Shown: positions 57,744 to 64,000 of the stretch, in pieces
Layout of the letters: each line of letters starts with the position of its first letter
How positions within the stretch are numbered: the first letter of the stretch is position 1
Origin: Pseudaminobacter soli (ex Zhang et al. 2022)
GTDB taxonomy: Bacteria > Pseudomonadota > Alphaproteobacteria > Rhizobiales > Rhizobiaceae
NCBI RefSeq assembly: GCF_014595955.1
Contig: NZ_JABVCF010000001.1
Location: forward strand, 496,001 to 560,000
DNA length: 64,000 bases
Direction: 5' to 3'
Notes under the pieces: generated by a model
Database searches by the model: none
What the model saw: the letters and a program-made list of their open reading frames with translations, nothing else
Told to the model about the DNA's origin: nothing
Position numbers and translations under genes: made by a program

Positions 57744-58165
57744 GCGGGCAGCGAGATACGCCCTTCCGCATCGAGGGGAAAGCCCGGATTGTGCGCGATC
57801 TCCCAGAGGTTGCCCTCCGTATCGGCGAAATAGCCGTACCAACCGCCCCAGAACGCGCGCTGCGCCGGCTTCACGATGCGGCCCCCGGCCTGCTCGGCTC
57901 GCTCCAGCATCTCGCCGACTTCGCTCTCCGAGCGGGTGTTGTAGGCGAGCGCGACGCCGGAAAAGCCGGGTTTGCTATCCTGTATGCCAGCGTCCTCCGC
58001 CAGTTTGGCGCGGGGCCAGAGCGCGAGCAGTAGGCCGCCCATCTGGAAGAAGGCCACATCGTCCGGCACCACCATCCCGGGCTCGAGGCCCATCGCCGTG
58101 TAGAACGCGATGGCCCGGTCCAGATCGATCACGCCTATGGTGATGATCGAAACGCGCGGCTCCAT
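57740..58165 (-). CDS. VOC family (glyoxalase/bleomycin resistance-like) protein
   Basis: A 141-residue single vicinal-oxygen-chelate protein with two beta-alpha-beta-beta-beta halves: ITIGVIDLDRAIAFYTAMGLEPG, VAFFQMGGLLLALW, then RAFWGGWYGYFADTEGNLWEIAHNPGF, whose last Glu is a metal ligand. Reaction not known. ATG at 58165, with GGAGG upstream; a GTG two codons earlier is possible. It is co-transcribed with the CoA-binding gene and follows the SufA-type gene by 18 bp. Confidence 0.88.
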   Translation of the reverse strand: MEPRVSIITIGVIDLDRAIAFYTAMGLEPGMVVPDDVAFFQMGGLLLALWPRAKLAEDAGIQDSKPGFSGVALAYNTRSESEVGEMLERAEQAGGRIVKPAQRAFWGGWYGYFADTEGNLWEIAHNPGFPLDAEGRISLPA

Positions 58166-58183
58166 GAGCACCCGCCTCCGCCG

Positions 58184-58570
58184 TCACACGCCCGCCGCAG
58201 CGCGGGCCTCGGCCAGAGCCTTCAAATCAGCAGGCTTCAGCTCAACCGACTCGCCGCAGCCACAGGCCGAGCTCTGGTTGGGGTTGCGGAAGGTAAAACC
58301 GGTACGCAGCGTCGTTGCTTCAAAATCCATTTCGGTCCCGAGCAGGAACAGCGCGGCCTCGGGCGCGACATAGACATGCGCGCCATCCTTCTCCACATGG
58401 TCGTCCTTCGGATTAGGCTCGGTGACGAGCTCGACCGTGTACTCCATGCCGGCGCAGCCGCCCTTCTTGATGCCGAGCCGGATGCCCCTAGCATTGTCGC
58501 GCGCCCCGACGATCTCGCGAACGCGGTCGGCGGCTCTATCGCTTAGTCTGATGACCTCGAAACGTCCCAT
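58184..58570 (-). CDS. sufA: SufA-type iron-sulfur assembly scaffold
   Basis: A 128-residue A-type carrier. Cysteines are GGCAGMEYTVEL and the C-terminal pair in SSACGCGES, so the cluster site is intact. The N-terminus is MGRFEVIRLSDRAADRVREI; longer in-frame reading upstream is unlikely. In rhizobia SufA usually follows sufS and a DUF59 gene in the suf operon; here no suf genes are adjacent. It is a paralogue of the carrier at 17770. It probably heads a unit with the VOC and CoA-binding genes. Confidence 0.85.
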   Translation of the reverse strand: MGRFEVIRLSDRAADRVREIVGARDNARGIRLGIKKGGCAGMEYTVELVTEPNPKDDHVEKDGAHVYVAPEAALFLLGTEMDFEATTLRTGFTFRNPNQSSACGCGESVELKPADLKALAEARAAAGV

Positions 58571-58764
58571 CTGTTGCTCCACTCGCGGCGGGTTCAAGGC
58601 CCGCGGAATGACGATGGCCCTAAAATGGTGAAGAATCACGTCGGGTGCAACTGTGAGGCTGATCGCACGAGGTCGGCTCGTTGCTCCCTCTGTTTCGGAT
58701 GCAGGGTCGGGAACCGTATGCCGCACTGGGGCTTTCCCCCAAGGAGAGCCTCAGGGAGGCAACC

Positions 58765-59097
58765 ATGAAAGCACTCTGCGTGACCACCCTCTTCTTCGCG
58801 CTGGCGGCGAGCGCGCCAGCATTCGCGCAAGCCGCGGATGCCGCGCGCCACCCTCAAGACTGCCTTGCCAGACCGGGGCAGAACCCGGGGACCCAGGCGG
58901 CACCGGAGGCAAAGGCAAATCAAGGGGAGCAGCAAAGCAGCGACAGCGAGACCCTGTCCAGCAAGCTCGACCCCTGCAACGGCGTGCTGCGTCCGCCGCC
59001 GGTTGGCGATCAAATGGCGACTCCCGCCCCGGACCAAGGCAAGACGCCCGTCATCCGTCCGGACGAAATCGAGCCGCAGACGGCAGTGCCGAAGTAG
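58765..59097 (+). CDS. Small secreted protein of unknown function
   Basis: A 110-residue protein with a clear signal peptide, MKALCVTTLFFALAASAPAFAQ, cleaved after AFA (about 21). The mature part is acidic and Pro/Gln-rich with two Cys (HPQDCLARPGQ and KLDPCNGVLRPP), which could pair in a disulfide. A strong AGGGAGGC site precedes the ATG. No domain is known to me. A GGAAC motif at 58710 is present but lacks a clear -10 partner. Confidence 0.75.
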   Translation: MKALCVTTLFFALAASAPAFAQAADAARHPQDCLARPGQNPGTQAAPEAKANQGEQQSSDSETLSSKLDPCNGVLRPPPVGDQMATPAPDQGKTPVIRPDEIEPQTAVPK

Positions 59098-59156
59098 TCG
59101 GGACCGCCTCGCTACAATCGCCCCCCGCCCTGCCCTGCCATACCGAAGGAAGCTAG

Positions 59157-59561
<405 letters not shown>

Positions 59562-59570
59562 ACAGCAGTC

Positions 59571-59738
59571 TCAGGTTCGTGGGCCGGGAGACTGTTCGCG
59601 ATAGAGCCGCTCGGTGGCGGCGCGCTGTGCATTGCGTTCGCTGCCGCGAAGCCGCCTGCGCGTGAGCAGCGCATAGGCCATCGCTGCGCCCAGCACGATC
59701 GGTCCGCCGGCAACCAGTACGATCCAAAGAATATCCAT
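59571..59738 (-). CDS. 55-residue single-pass membrane protein
   Basis: MDILWIVLVAGGPIVLGAAM begins a single membrane helix (about 3-26), then a basic cytosolic tail ending RAATERLYREQSPGPRT. A GGAGG site lies nine bases before the ATG. It is preceded by an EcfG-type promoter, so it is probably stress-induced. Very close relatives appear in other rhizobia as unknown proteins, from memory. Confidence 0.72.
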   Translation of the reverse strand: MDILWIVLVAGGPIVLGAAMAYALLTRRRLRGSERNAQRAATERLYREQSPGPRT

Positions 59739-59777
59739 TGAAGAGTGCCTCCGCCTTGCTTTCCTTGTCGCAGGGCG

Positions 59778-59802
59778 AACGGGAGCGGCTCGGATTGGTT
59801 CC
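59778..59802 (-). promoter_or_regulatory. EcfG (general stress sigma factor) promoter
   Basis: On the minus strand GGAAC (59802-59798) and CGTT (59781-59778) are exactly 16 bases apart, matching the alphaproteobacterial EcfG consensus GGAAC-N16/17-CGTT. It lies about 40 bp before the ATG of the 55-residue membrane protein. Confidence 0.75.
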
Positions 59803-59876
59803 GGCACTCCAGCGACCGAAAAACCGGAACCTTTCGAGCATGGCGCGATTGCCCTCAGACAAGAGTGGAGGCCGCA

Positions 59877-60083
59877 ATGAGCGACAACAAGCATGCGAAA
59901 ACCAGAACGCCCAGCGACAAGGACCTCAGGCAGGATCCCGGAATCGGTGCCTCCAAAGGCACGATCCGTGCCGGCGATCTCAAGATCGAGGACGGCGACA
60001 ACACGTTCCGCGGCGACGTCGAGAACGACACCACGACCGGTGGCGGCGTCGATCCGAACCAGCGCGGACGCACAAACAAATAG
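59877..60083 (+). CDS. Small hydrophilic protein of unknown function
   Basis: A 68-residue, Gly/Asp/Asn-rich protein (SDKDLRQDPGIGASKG, GDNTFRGDVENDTTTGG). It looks disordered, without Cys or membrane segment. A GGAGG site lies before the ATG. Upstream, GGAAC at 59826 could be the -35 of a divergent EcfG promoter but the -10 is poor. Probably co-transcribed with the next gene. Confidence 0.7.
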   Translation: MSDNKHAKTRTPSDKDLRQDPGIGASKGTIRAGDLKIEDGDNTFRGDVENDTTTGGGVDPNQRGRTNK

Positions 60084-60109
60084 AAGCCGAGAGACGAGCG
60101 GAGGCTGCC

Positions 60110-60424
60110 ATGGCCGGCCACAGGACTGAAGAGCACAGCAAGACCGCACGCCCGCACGGGAACGCGACGCATGATCAGCAGATCGCGATCATCGAAAAGC
60201 GGGTGAATACTAAGAATGCGGGCGACGATTTCGACGCCGAAGCGGATCTGAAGATGACCCCCGAGCAGCGGGAGGCCAGGCGTAAGGGCGCAAACCTCAG
60301 AGCCGACCAGCGTGATCTGGTCGACCCCGACGACCGCAACATGCTGCGCGGCGAAAGCCAGGAGAGCGAGCACCGCAAGCAACGTCAGGACGACGAGGAC
60401 AACCGGGAGAATCGCCAGCCCTGA
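60110..60424 (+). CDS. Small highly charged hypothetical protein
   Basis: A 104-residue protein, strongly hydrophilic (RADQRDLVDPDDRNML, HRKQRQDDEDNRENRQP), predicted mostly disordered. No Cys and no domain I know. It follows the 68-residue gene by 26 bp with a GGAGG-like site, so the two form a unit. Such proteins are common among general-stress genes of rhizobia; the role is unknown. Confidence 0.7.
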   Translation: MAGHRTEEHSKTARPHGNATHDQQIAIIEKRVNTKNAGDDFDAEADLKMTPEQREARRKGANLRADQRDLVDPDDRNMLRGESQESEHRKQRQDDEDNRENRQP

Positions 60425-60491
60425 TCCCGATGCGACCGGATTAGTCCTTTCCAGATCGACTAACTGACTTTGAGAAAGGGGGAGCCGAGGA

Positions 60492-61625
60492 TCACTTGGC
60501 TCCGCCTTCGCTCGCGAGGTAGGCAGCAACCGCGGCGATGTCCGCATCGGTGAGGCGATGCGCGGCATTCCACATCAGGTGGCTGAAGGGCGTCCCAGTA
60601 CGCTTGCGCTCCCGAAAGAGCCGCAGTTGCTCCTCGATGTAGTCGGCGCGCTGGCCAAACAGTCGCGGGTATTGCGGCCGCCGATCCTGGCCGTGGCAGC
60701 CAAGGCAGGCGGGGATGCTCCGGCTCGAGTCGCCCTGGACGGCGATCCGCTCCCCCTCTTCCATGTTGATCCTGGCCACTTCTCCCGAACCGCTGCGCGG
60801 TACTCGCGAAAGCCCGGGCAGGCCGGCATAGTGCCTTGCAAGCGAACCGACCACTTCATCACTCAATCCGTTGGCCGCCACCGACATGATGCCGCCCGGA
60901 CGGGTCCTCCGGACATAGGCGCGGAGACTTTCCAGCAGATATGCCTCCGACTGGCCGGCGATCACAGGAACCAGGGCGCTTCGGCCAAGGCCGTCCTTGC
61001 CGTGGCACCTCGAACAGTCGGCGATCCGGTCCTCGATCGAAACCATGAACTCCTTGGATTGACCAGGACCGTAGGCCAACTCACGATATTCCCCGGGGCC
61101 AAGGGAGGGCAGCCTGCGAAGGAAGGCGACCATGTCCCAGACCTCGTCGTCGCGATCCTGCGCCGGCCATGCGGGCATGCCCGTGAAGCGGACGCCATGC
61201 TTGACGATGCGGAAGAGCTGCGCGTCGGTCCAGGTGTCGACCACCGATGCGAGGTCTGGCGGATATGGCAGCATCCGCAGCATGGCCTGAGTGCGAGGCT
61301 CGCCCGGCGCCCCGTGGCAGACCGCGCAGGCGATGGCGAAATGGCCCGCGGCAGGCTGCACGCCGGCATCCGGAAGCGTGGCGGGCTCCGCCACCCCGAG
61401 TGCGTAGGTCCGGACCGAGGAGCGCATTGCGAAATGCAGGAACCAGTCGGTGATCTTCCAATGCCCGGTCGAGGCCGCGACATTGTACAGCCCCGACCAG
61501 GCGCCTAGGACGGCCAAGATCGGCAGCACGACGAAGAAGCCGACGACATGGCGCCAGCGGATCGTCACTGCGGGTCTCGCCGAGGAGCGGGCAAGCCACG
61601 CCTTGAACGCTGCGTACGCACTCAC
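60492..61625 (-). CDS. Membrane-anchored trihaem cytochrome c
   Basis: A 377-residue cytochrome with an N-terminal anchor helix (GFFVVLPILAVLGAW) and three CxxCH haem sites: CAVCHGAPGEP, CSRCHGKDGLG and CLGCHGQDRRP. The last two form a cytochrome c4-like pair. It probably feeds electrons to the oxidase next to it. GTG at 61625 overlaps the upstream gene's stop (GTGA); a GTG at 61634 is an alternative. Last gene of the minus-strand oxidase unit. Confidence 0.88.
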   Translation of the reverse strand: MSAYAAFKAWLARSSARPAVTIRWRHVVGFFVVLPILAVLGAWSGLYNVAASTGHWKITDWFLHFAMRSSVRTYALGVAEPATLPDAGVQPAAGHFAIACAVCHGAPGEPRTQAMLRMLPYPPDLASVVDTWTDAQLFRIVKHGVRFTGMPAWPAQDRDDEVWDMVAFLRRLPSLGPGEYRELAYGPGQSKEFMVSIEDRIADCSRCHGKDGLGRSALVPVIAGQSEAYLLESLRAYVRRTRPGGIMSVAANGLSDEVVGSLARHYAGLPGLSRVPRSGSGEVARINMEEGERIAVQGDSSRSIPACLGCHGQDRRPQYPRLFGQRADYIEEQLRLFRERKRTGTPFSHLMWNAAHRLTDADIAAVAAYLASEGGAK

Positions 61626-62002
61626 CTCAGGCACTCCGTCACGAACAGCGCCGGCATGGCCACATAGATCACCGCCACGAAGCTGAGGCCCGACAAAAGC
61701 AGCGTGGAAAACCCCTGGAGCAGGTTGCGGTCGAGCCGCGTGGGCTCATCGTGCGGCGGGGCGTAGGCGCCGAACCCCCACTGGCGCCAGGAAAGCCAAG
61801 CCGCCAGCAGGATGATGGCGAGCGCTGCAAACGTCGCGGCTCCTATGCCGATACGTACGACGCCGAAGCCGAATCCGAGTTCGTGCTGCTTCGCGCAATA
61901 GATAGCGGCGCCGACATAGCAGACCAGGAAATGCACCGCCCACACCACCGGTGCGGTGAAAAGCGTCCAAAAGGTCTCGATCTGCCGCGGGATCAGACTC
62001 AT
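61622..62002 (-). CDS. Small membrane protein of the oxidase cluster
   Basis: A 126-residue protein with three hydrophobic helices: WTLFTAPVVWAVHFLVCYVG, AATFAALAIILLAAWLSW and LLLSGLSFVAVIYVAMPALF. It lies between the oxidase fusion and the cytochrome gene, linked by a 7-bp gap and a four-base overlap. It is a family seen in oxidase clusters but without a known job; assembly or structural subunit is a guess. Confidence 0.72.
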   Translation of the reverse strand: MSLIPRQIETFWTLFTAPVVWAVHFLVCYVGAAIYCAKQHELGFGFGVVRIGIGAATFAALAIILLAAWLSWRQWGFGAYAPPHDEPTRLDRNLLQGFSTLLLSGLSFVAVIYVAMPALFVTECLR

Positions 62003-62009
62003 CGCCGCC

Positions 62010-64000
62010 TCACAGAACCTTCGGAAACAGGCCGATGACCAGAAGCGTCACGACCGCCGTGAGAACGAGGAAATGCCAGTAGAGTTCAACGTTGCGGATG
62101 TCGCCGTCATATTCGGCGGTCATGCGGCCGGCGAAGCTGCGGGCCAGGCAGTAGAGCTGCATCACGGCGCCGACGGCGGCATGGCAGAGCAGCCAGATCA
62201 CCAGGATCCAGACGATCGCCGCATAGACGTGGGCGGTGGGCTCCATCGTATGCGACCAGGGGCCGAGAAACGCGGCCAGCGAGCCGGCAATCGTCAGGAT
62301 GCATCCTGCAGCCAGAGATGCCCGCGCGAGGTCGGTGCGATTGCCCTGGTTCAGTGCACGCGCAGCGACCGTGGCGCCCCATGCCGCCGCGAAGAAGGCC
62401 AGCGACAACAGTGGCCAGAATGCGCCAGGGCCGGCCAGTCCGCCCGTGAAATCCCCATGAATCGTCCAGTAGAAGAAGTAACCGAAGACGAGGCTGGCGA
62501 ATGCAGTGCCGTCGCCGACCATGGTGATGAACATGGCCCACCAGCCCACCGAGTTCGGGCCCGACGCATAGATCGGAAGTGTGAGCCCCAGGCCGACATC
62601 CTTCTGCGGCTTCTCGGGAATTTCCGAGGTCCCGGTCCACAGCCAGTAGAGGATCGATGCAAAAGCCGCCACGCCGAAGACCAGAGCCGTCCACCACCAG
62701 TGGAAGGTGAGTGCGACGAAGACCATACCGAGGCTCGCTGCCGAAACGATCGTGACGTATGACGTTCCGCCGACTCGCAGCACCTGCAGCGGTCTTGCGT
62801 CCAGGACCGAGGTGACCAGCCCCTCCCGTTTGCCCTCCTCGGCGTCGGGGAGGTAGAAGTCTCCTTCGTTGATGCGGCGAACGAGATCCTTCTGGTCCCA
62901 AAGCGGATAGCGGCTCTCGACAATGGGAATCGAGCGCACGCCCCAGTTCTCCTCTGGCTCCGATATCCATTCGAGCGTTCCGGCATTCCAGGGATTGATC
63001 TCGCCTCCTGGCTGCCTGTGCTTGGGCCGCAGCACGTCGTAGACCACCACCAGCACGCTGGCGGCAAAGACGTAGGCGCCGATGGTGGAAACCAGGTTCA
63101 GCCAGTCCCATCCGATTCCGGCCGGATAGGTGAAGACCCGGCGCGGCATGCCGCGCAGGCCGGTGAGATGCATCGGGAAAAAGGCGACGTTGAAGCCTGC
63201 AAACATCAGCCAGAACGCAATCTTGCCCAGCCGGTTCGAAAGCCGCTTCGAGTCGATCAGCGGGTAATAGTAGTAGATGCCGGCCACGATCGGGAACAGC
63301 ATGCCGCCGATCAGCACGTAATGCAGGTGGGCGACGATGAAATAGCTGTCGTGTGCCTGCCAGTCGAACGGCGCCAGCGCCACCATCACGCCGGTGAGAC
63401 CGCCGATAACGAAGACGGCGATGCCACCGATGCCGAACAGCATCGGCACCGAGAAGATGACGCGGCCCGCCAGCATCGTCGCAATGAACACGAATATCTG
63501 GACGCCGGTCGGGATCGCCACTGCCTCCGAGGCGGCGGAGAAGAAGGCGAGCGAGATCTGCGGAAGGCCGGTGGCGAACATGTGGTGCACCCACAGGCCG
63601 AAGGAGATGAAGCCGGTCCCGACCGCGGCGAGCACTATCCAGGGATAGCCGACAATCGGCCGCTGCGCGAAGGTCGGCACGATCATCGCCATGAGTGCGA
63701 TTGCCGGCAGGAAGATGATGTAGACTTCCGGGTGTCCGAAGATCCAGAAGAGGTGCTGCCACAGGATCGGGTCGCCGCCACGGGAAGCATCGAAGAACGG
63801 CCAGTCGAACATCCGCTCCATCTCGAACAGGATGTCCCCGGCAATGAGCGGCGGGAAGGCGAACAGGATCATTCCGGCCACGACGAGCAGATACCAGGCG
63901 AAGAGCGGCATCAGGTTGATGCGCATGCCGGGCGCGCGACATTTCATGATGCCGACGATGATCTCGACTGCGGCGGCAATGGAGGCCACCTCGATGAAGG
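62010..64000 (-). CDS. ctaD: Cytochrome c oxidase subunit I-III fusion, 5' end outside the window
   Basis: The reading frame continues past the window's end, so about the first 190-200 residues are missing. The subunit I part has WIFGHPEVYIIFLPA, with the copper-B His and the cross-linked Tyr, VHHMFATGLP (copper-B His pair), and AHDSYFIVAHLHYVLIGG (haem His ligands). A hydrophilic linker follows at about 62800-63000. The C-terminal 200 residues, from NSVGWWAMFITMVGDGTAF to LYWHFLVLTAVVTLLV, form a subunit III domain (key VELYWHFLV). This fusion matches caa3-type CoxN/COX I-III enzymes. Confidence 0.92.
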   Translation of the reverse strand, partial: FIEVASIAAAVEIIVGIMKCRAPGMRINLMPLFAWYLLVVAGMILFAFPPLIAGDILFEMERMFDWPFFDASRGGDPILWQHLFWIFGHPEVYIIFLPAIALMAMIVPTFAQRPIVGYPWIVLAAVGTGFISFGLWVHHMFATGLPQISLAFFSAASEAVAIPTGVQIFVFIATMLAGRVIFSVPMLFGIGGIAVFVIGGLTGVMVALAPFDWQAHDSYFIVAHLHYVLIGGMLFPIVAGIYYYYPLIDSKRLSNRLGKIAFWLMFAGFNVAFFPMHLTGLRGMPRRVFTYPAGIGWDWLNLVSTIGAYVFAASVLVVVYDVLRPKHRQPGGEINPWNAGTLEWISEPEENWGVRSIPIVESRYPLWDQKDLVRRINEGDFYLPDAEEGKREGLVTSVLDARPLQVLRVGGTSYVTIVSAASLGMVFVALTFHWWWTALVFGVAAFASILYWLWTGTSEIPEKPQKDVGLGLTLPIYASGPNSVGWWAMFITMVGDGTAFASLVFGYFFYWTIHGDFTGGLAGPGAFWPLLSLAFFAAAWGATVAARALNQGNRTDLARASLAAGCILTIAGSLAAFLGPWSHTMEPTAHVYAAIVWILVIWLLCHAAVGAVMQLYCLARSFAGRMTAEYDGDIRNVELYWHFLVLTAVVTLLVIGLFPKVL

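Noticed and set aside
58710-58734. Second EcfG promoter before the secreted protein
   Set aside because: GGAAC is present but the base pairs at N16-17 do not match CGTT.
62107-63942. 611-residue frame in the oxidase region
   Set aside because: Out of frame with the oxidase fusion on the same strand; Arg-rich and without membrane pattern.

Overview
The window reads as a chromosomal segment of a Rhizobiales alphaproteobacterium, most likely from the Mesorhizobium/Phyllobacteriaceae side. The evidence is GC-rich coding, many GTG/TTG starts, and lineage-typical genes: RirA, HemP, an ExoR-like protein, EipB, a PutA without a DNA-binding domain paired with a separate Lrp-type PutR, an EcfG-type promoter, and the gene blocks dgt-argS-SPOR-nagZ-scpA-scpB-tatABC and clpP-clpX-lon-hupB. 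It is dense with genes. I see no rRNA, tRNA, CRISPR array, insertion sequence or prophage.

Layout. 1-4,230: acylphosphatase, a DJ-1/PfpI protein, an unknown protein, a GH25 lipoprotein and a class II fructose-bisphosphate aldolase. 4,300-17,711 (minus strand): the dgt-argS-SPOR-nagZ-scpA-scpB-ABC ATPase-tatA-tatB-tatC block, covering dNTP balance, tRNA charging, cell-wall work, chromosome segregation and Tat export. 17,770-21,136: an A-type Fe-S carrier, exonuclease III, an ExoR-like Sel1 protein and HU. 21,327-28,433: Lon, ClpX and ClpP, with a Tat-exported DUF1513 protein and a CatB-type acetyltransferase placed among them. 28,642-35,248: small metabolic, envelope and transport genes (TfoX, GFA, EipB, RidA, GDPD, GNAT, SMR, HIT, AzlCD). 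35,343-39,239: a form-II CoxS-L-M molybdenum hydroxylase. 39,502-42,817: a FIST-domain sensor, a hybrid histidine kinase and a LuxR-type regulator. 43,002-48,813: MaoC, the iron regulators rirA and hemP with recognisable operators, then putA/putR. 48,958-57,743: a hydrolase, DUF2200, a MauG-like dihaem protein with a FixH-like partner, KdgK, GalM, GabD, MetY and a CoA-binding protein. 57,740-60,424: VOC, a SufA-type carrier and a cluster of small hydrophilic, secreted or membrane proteins, one with an EcfG-type promoter. 60,492-64,000: a trihaem cytochrome c, a small membrane protein and a CoxI-III fusion that runs off the window.

Most interesting: (1) the giant SPOR protein carries tandem 71-73-residue acidic repeats, two of which share a 174-bp perfectly identical block; (2) a FIST sensor/hybrid kinase/LuxR regulator locus resembling NosP-NahK nitric-oxide signalling, next to a Cox-type hydroxylase; (3) an iron-control island with a textbook TGA-N9-TCA operator before hemP and overlapping palindromes before rirA; (4) an EcfG-type promoter in a cluster of tiny, probably stress-related genes next to a terminal oxidase; (5) a 278-bp nested inverted-repeat intergenic element and two further long inverted repeats. 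No wholly new system is proven here. The best candidates for undescribed biology are the small-protein cluster and the SPOR repeat expansion.
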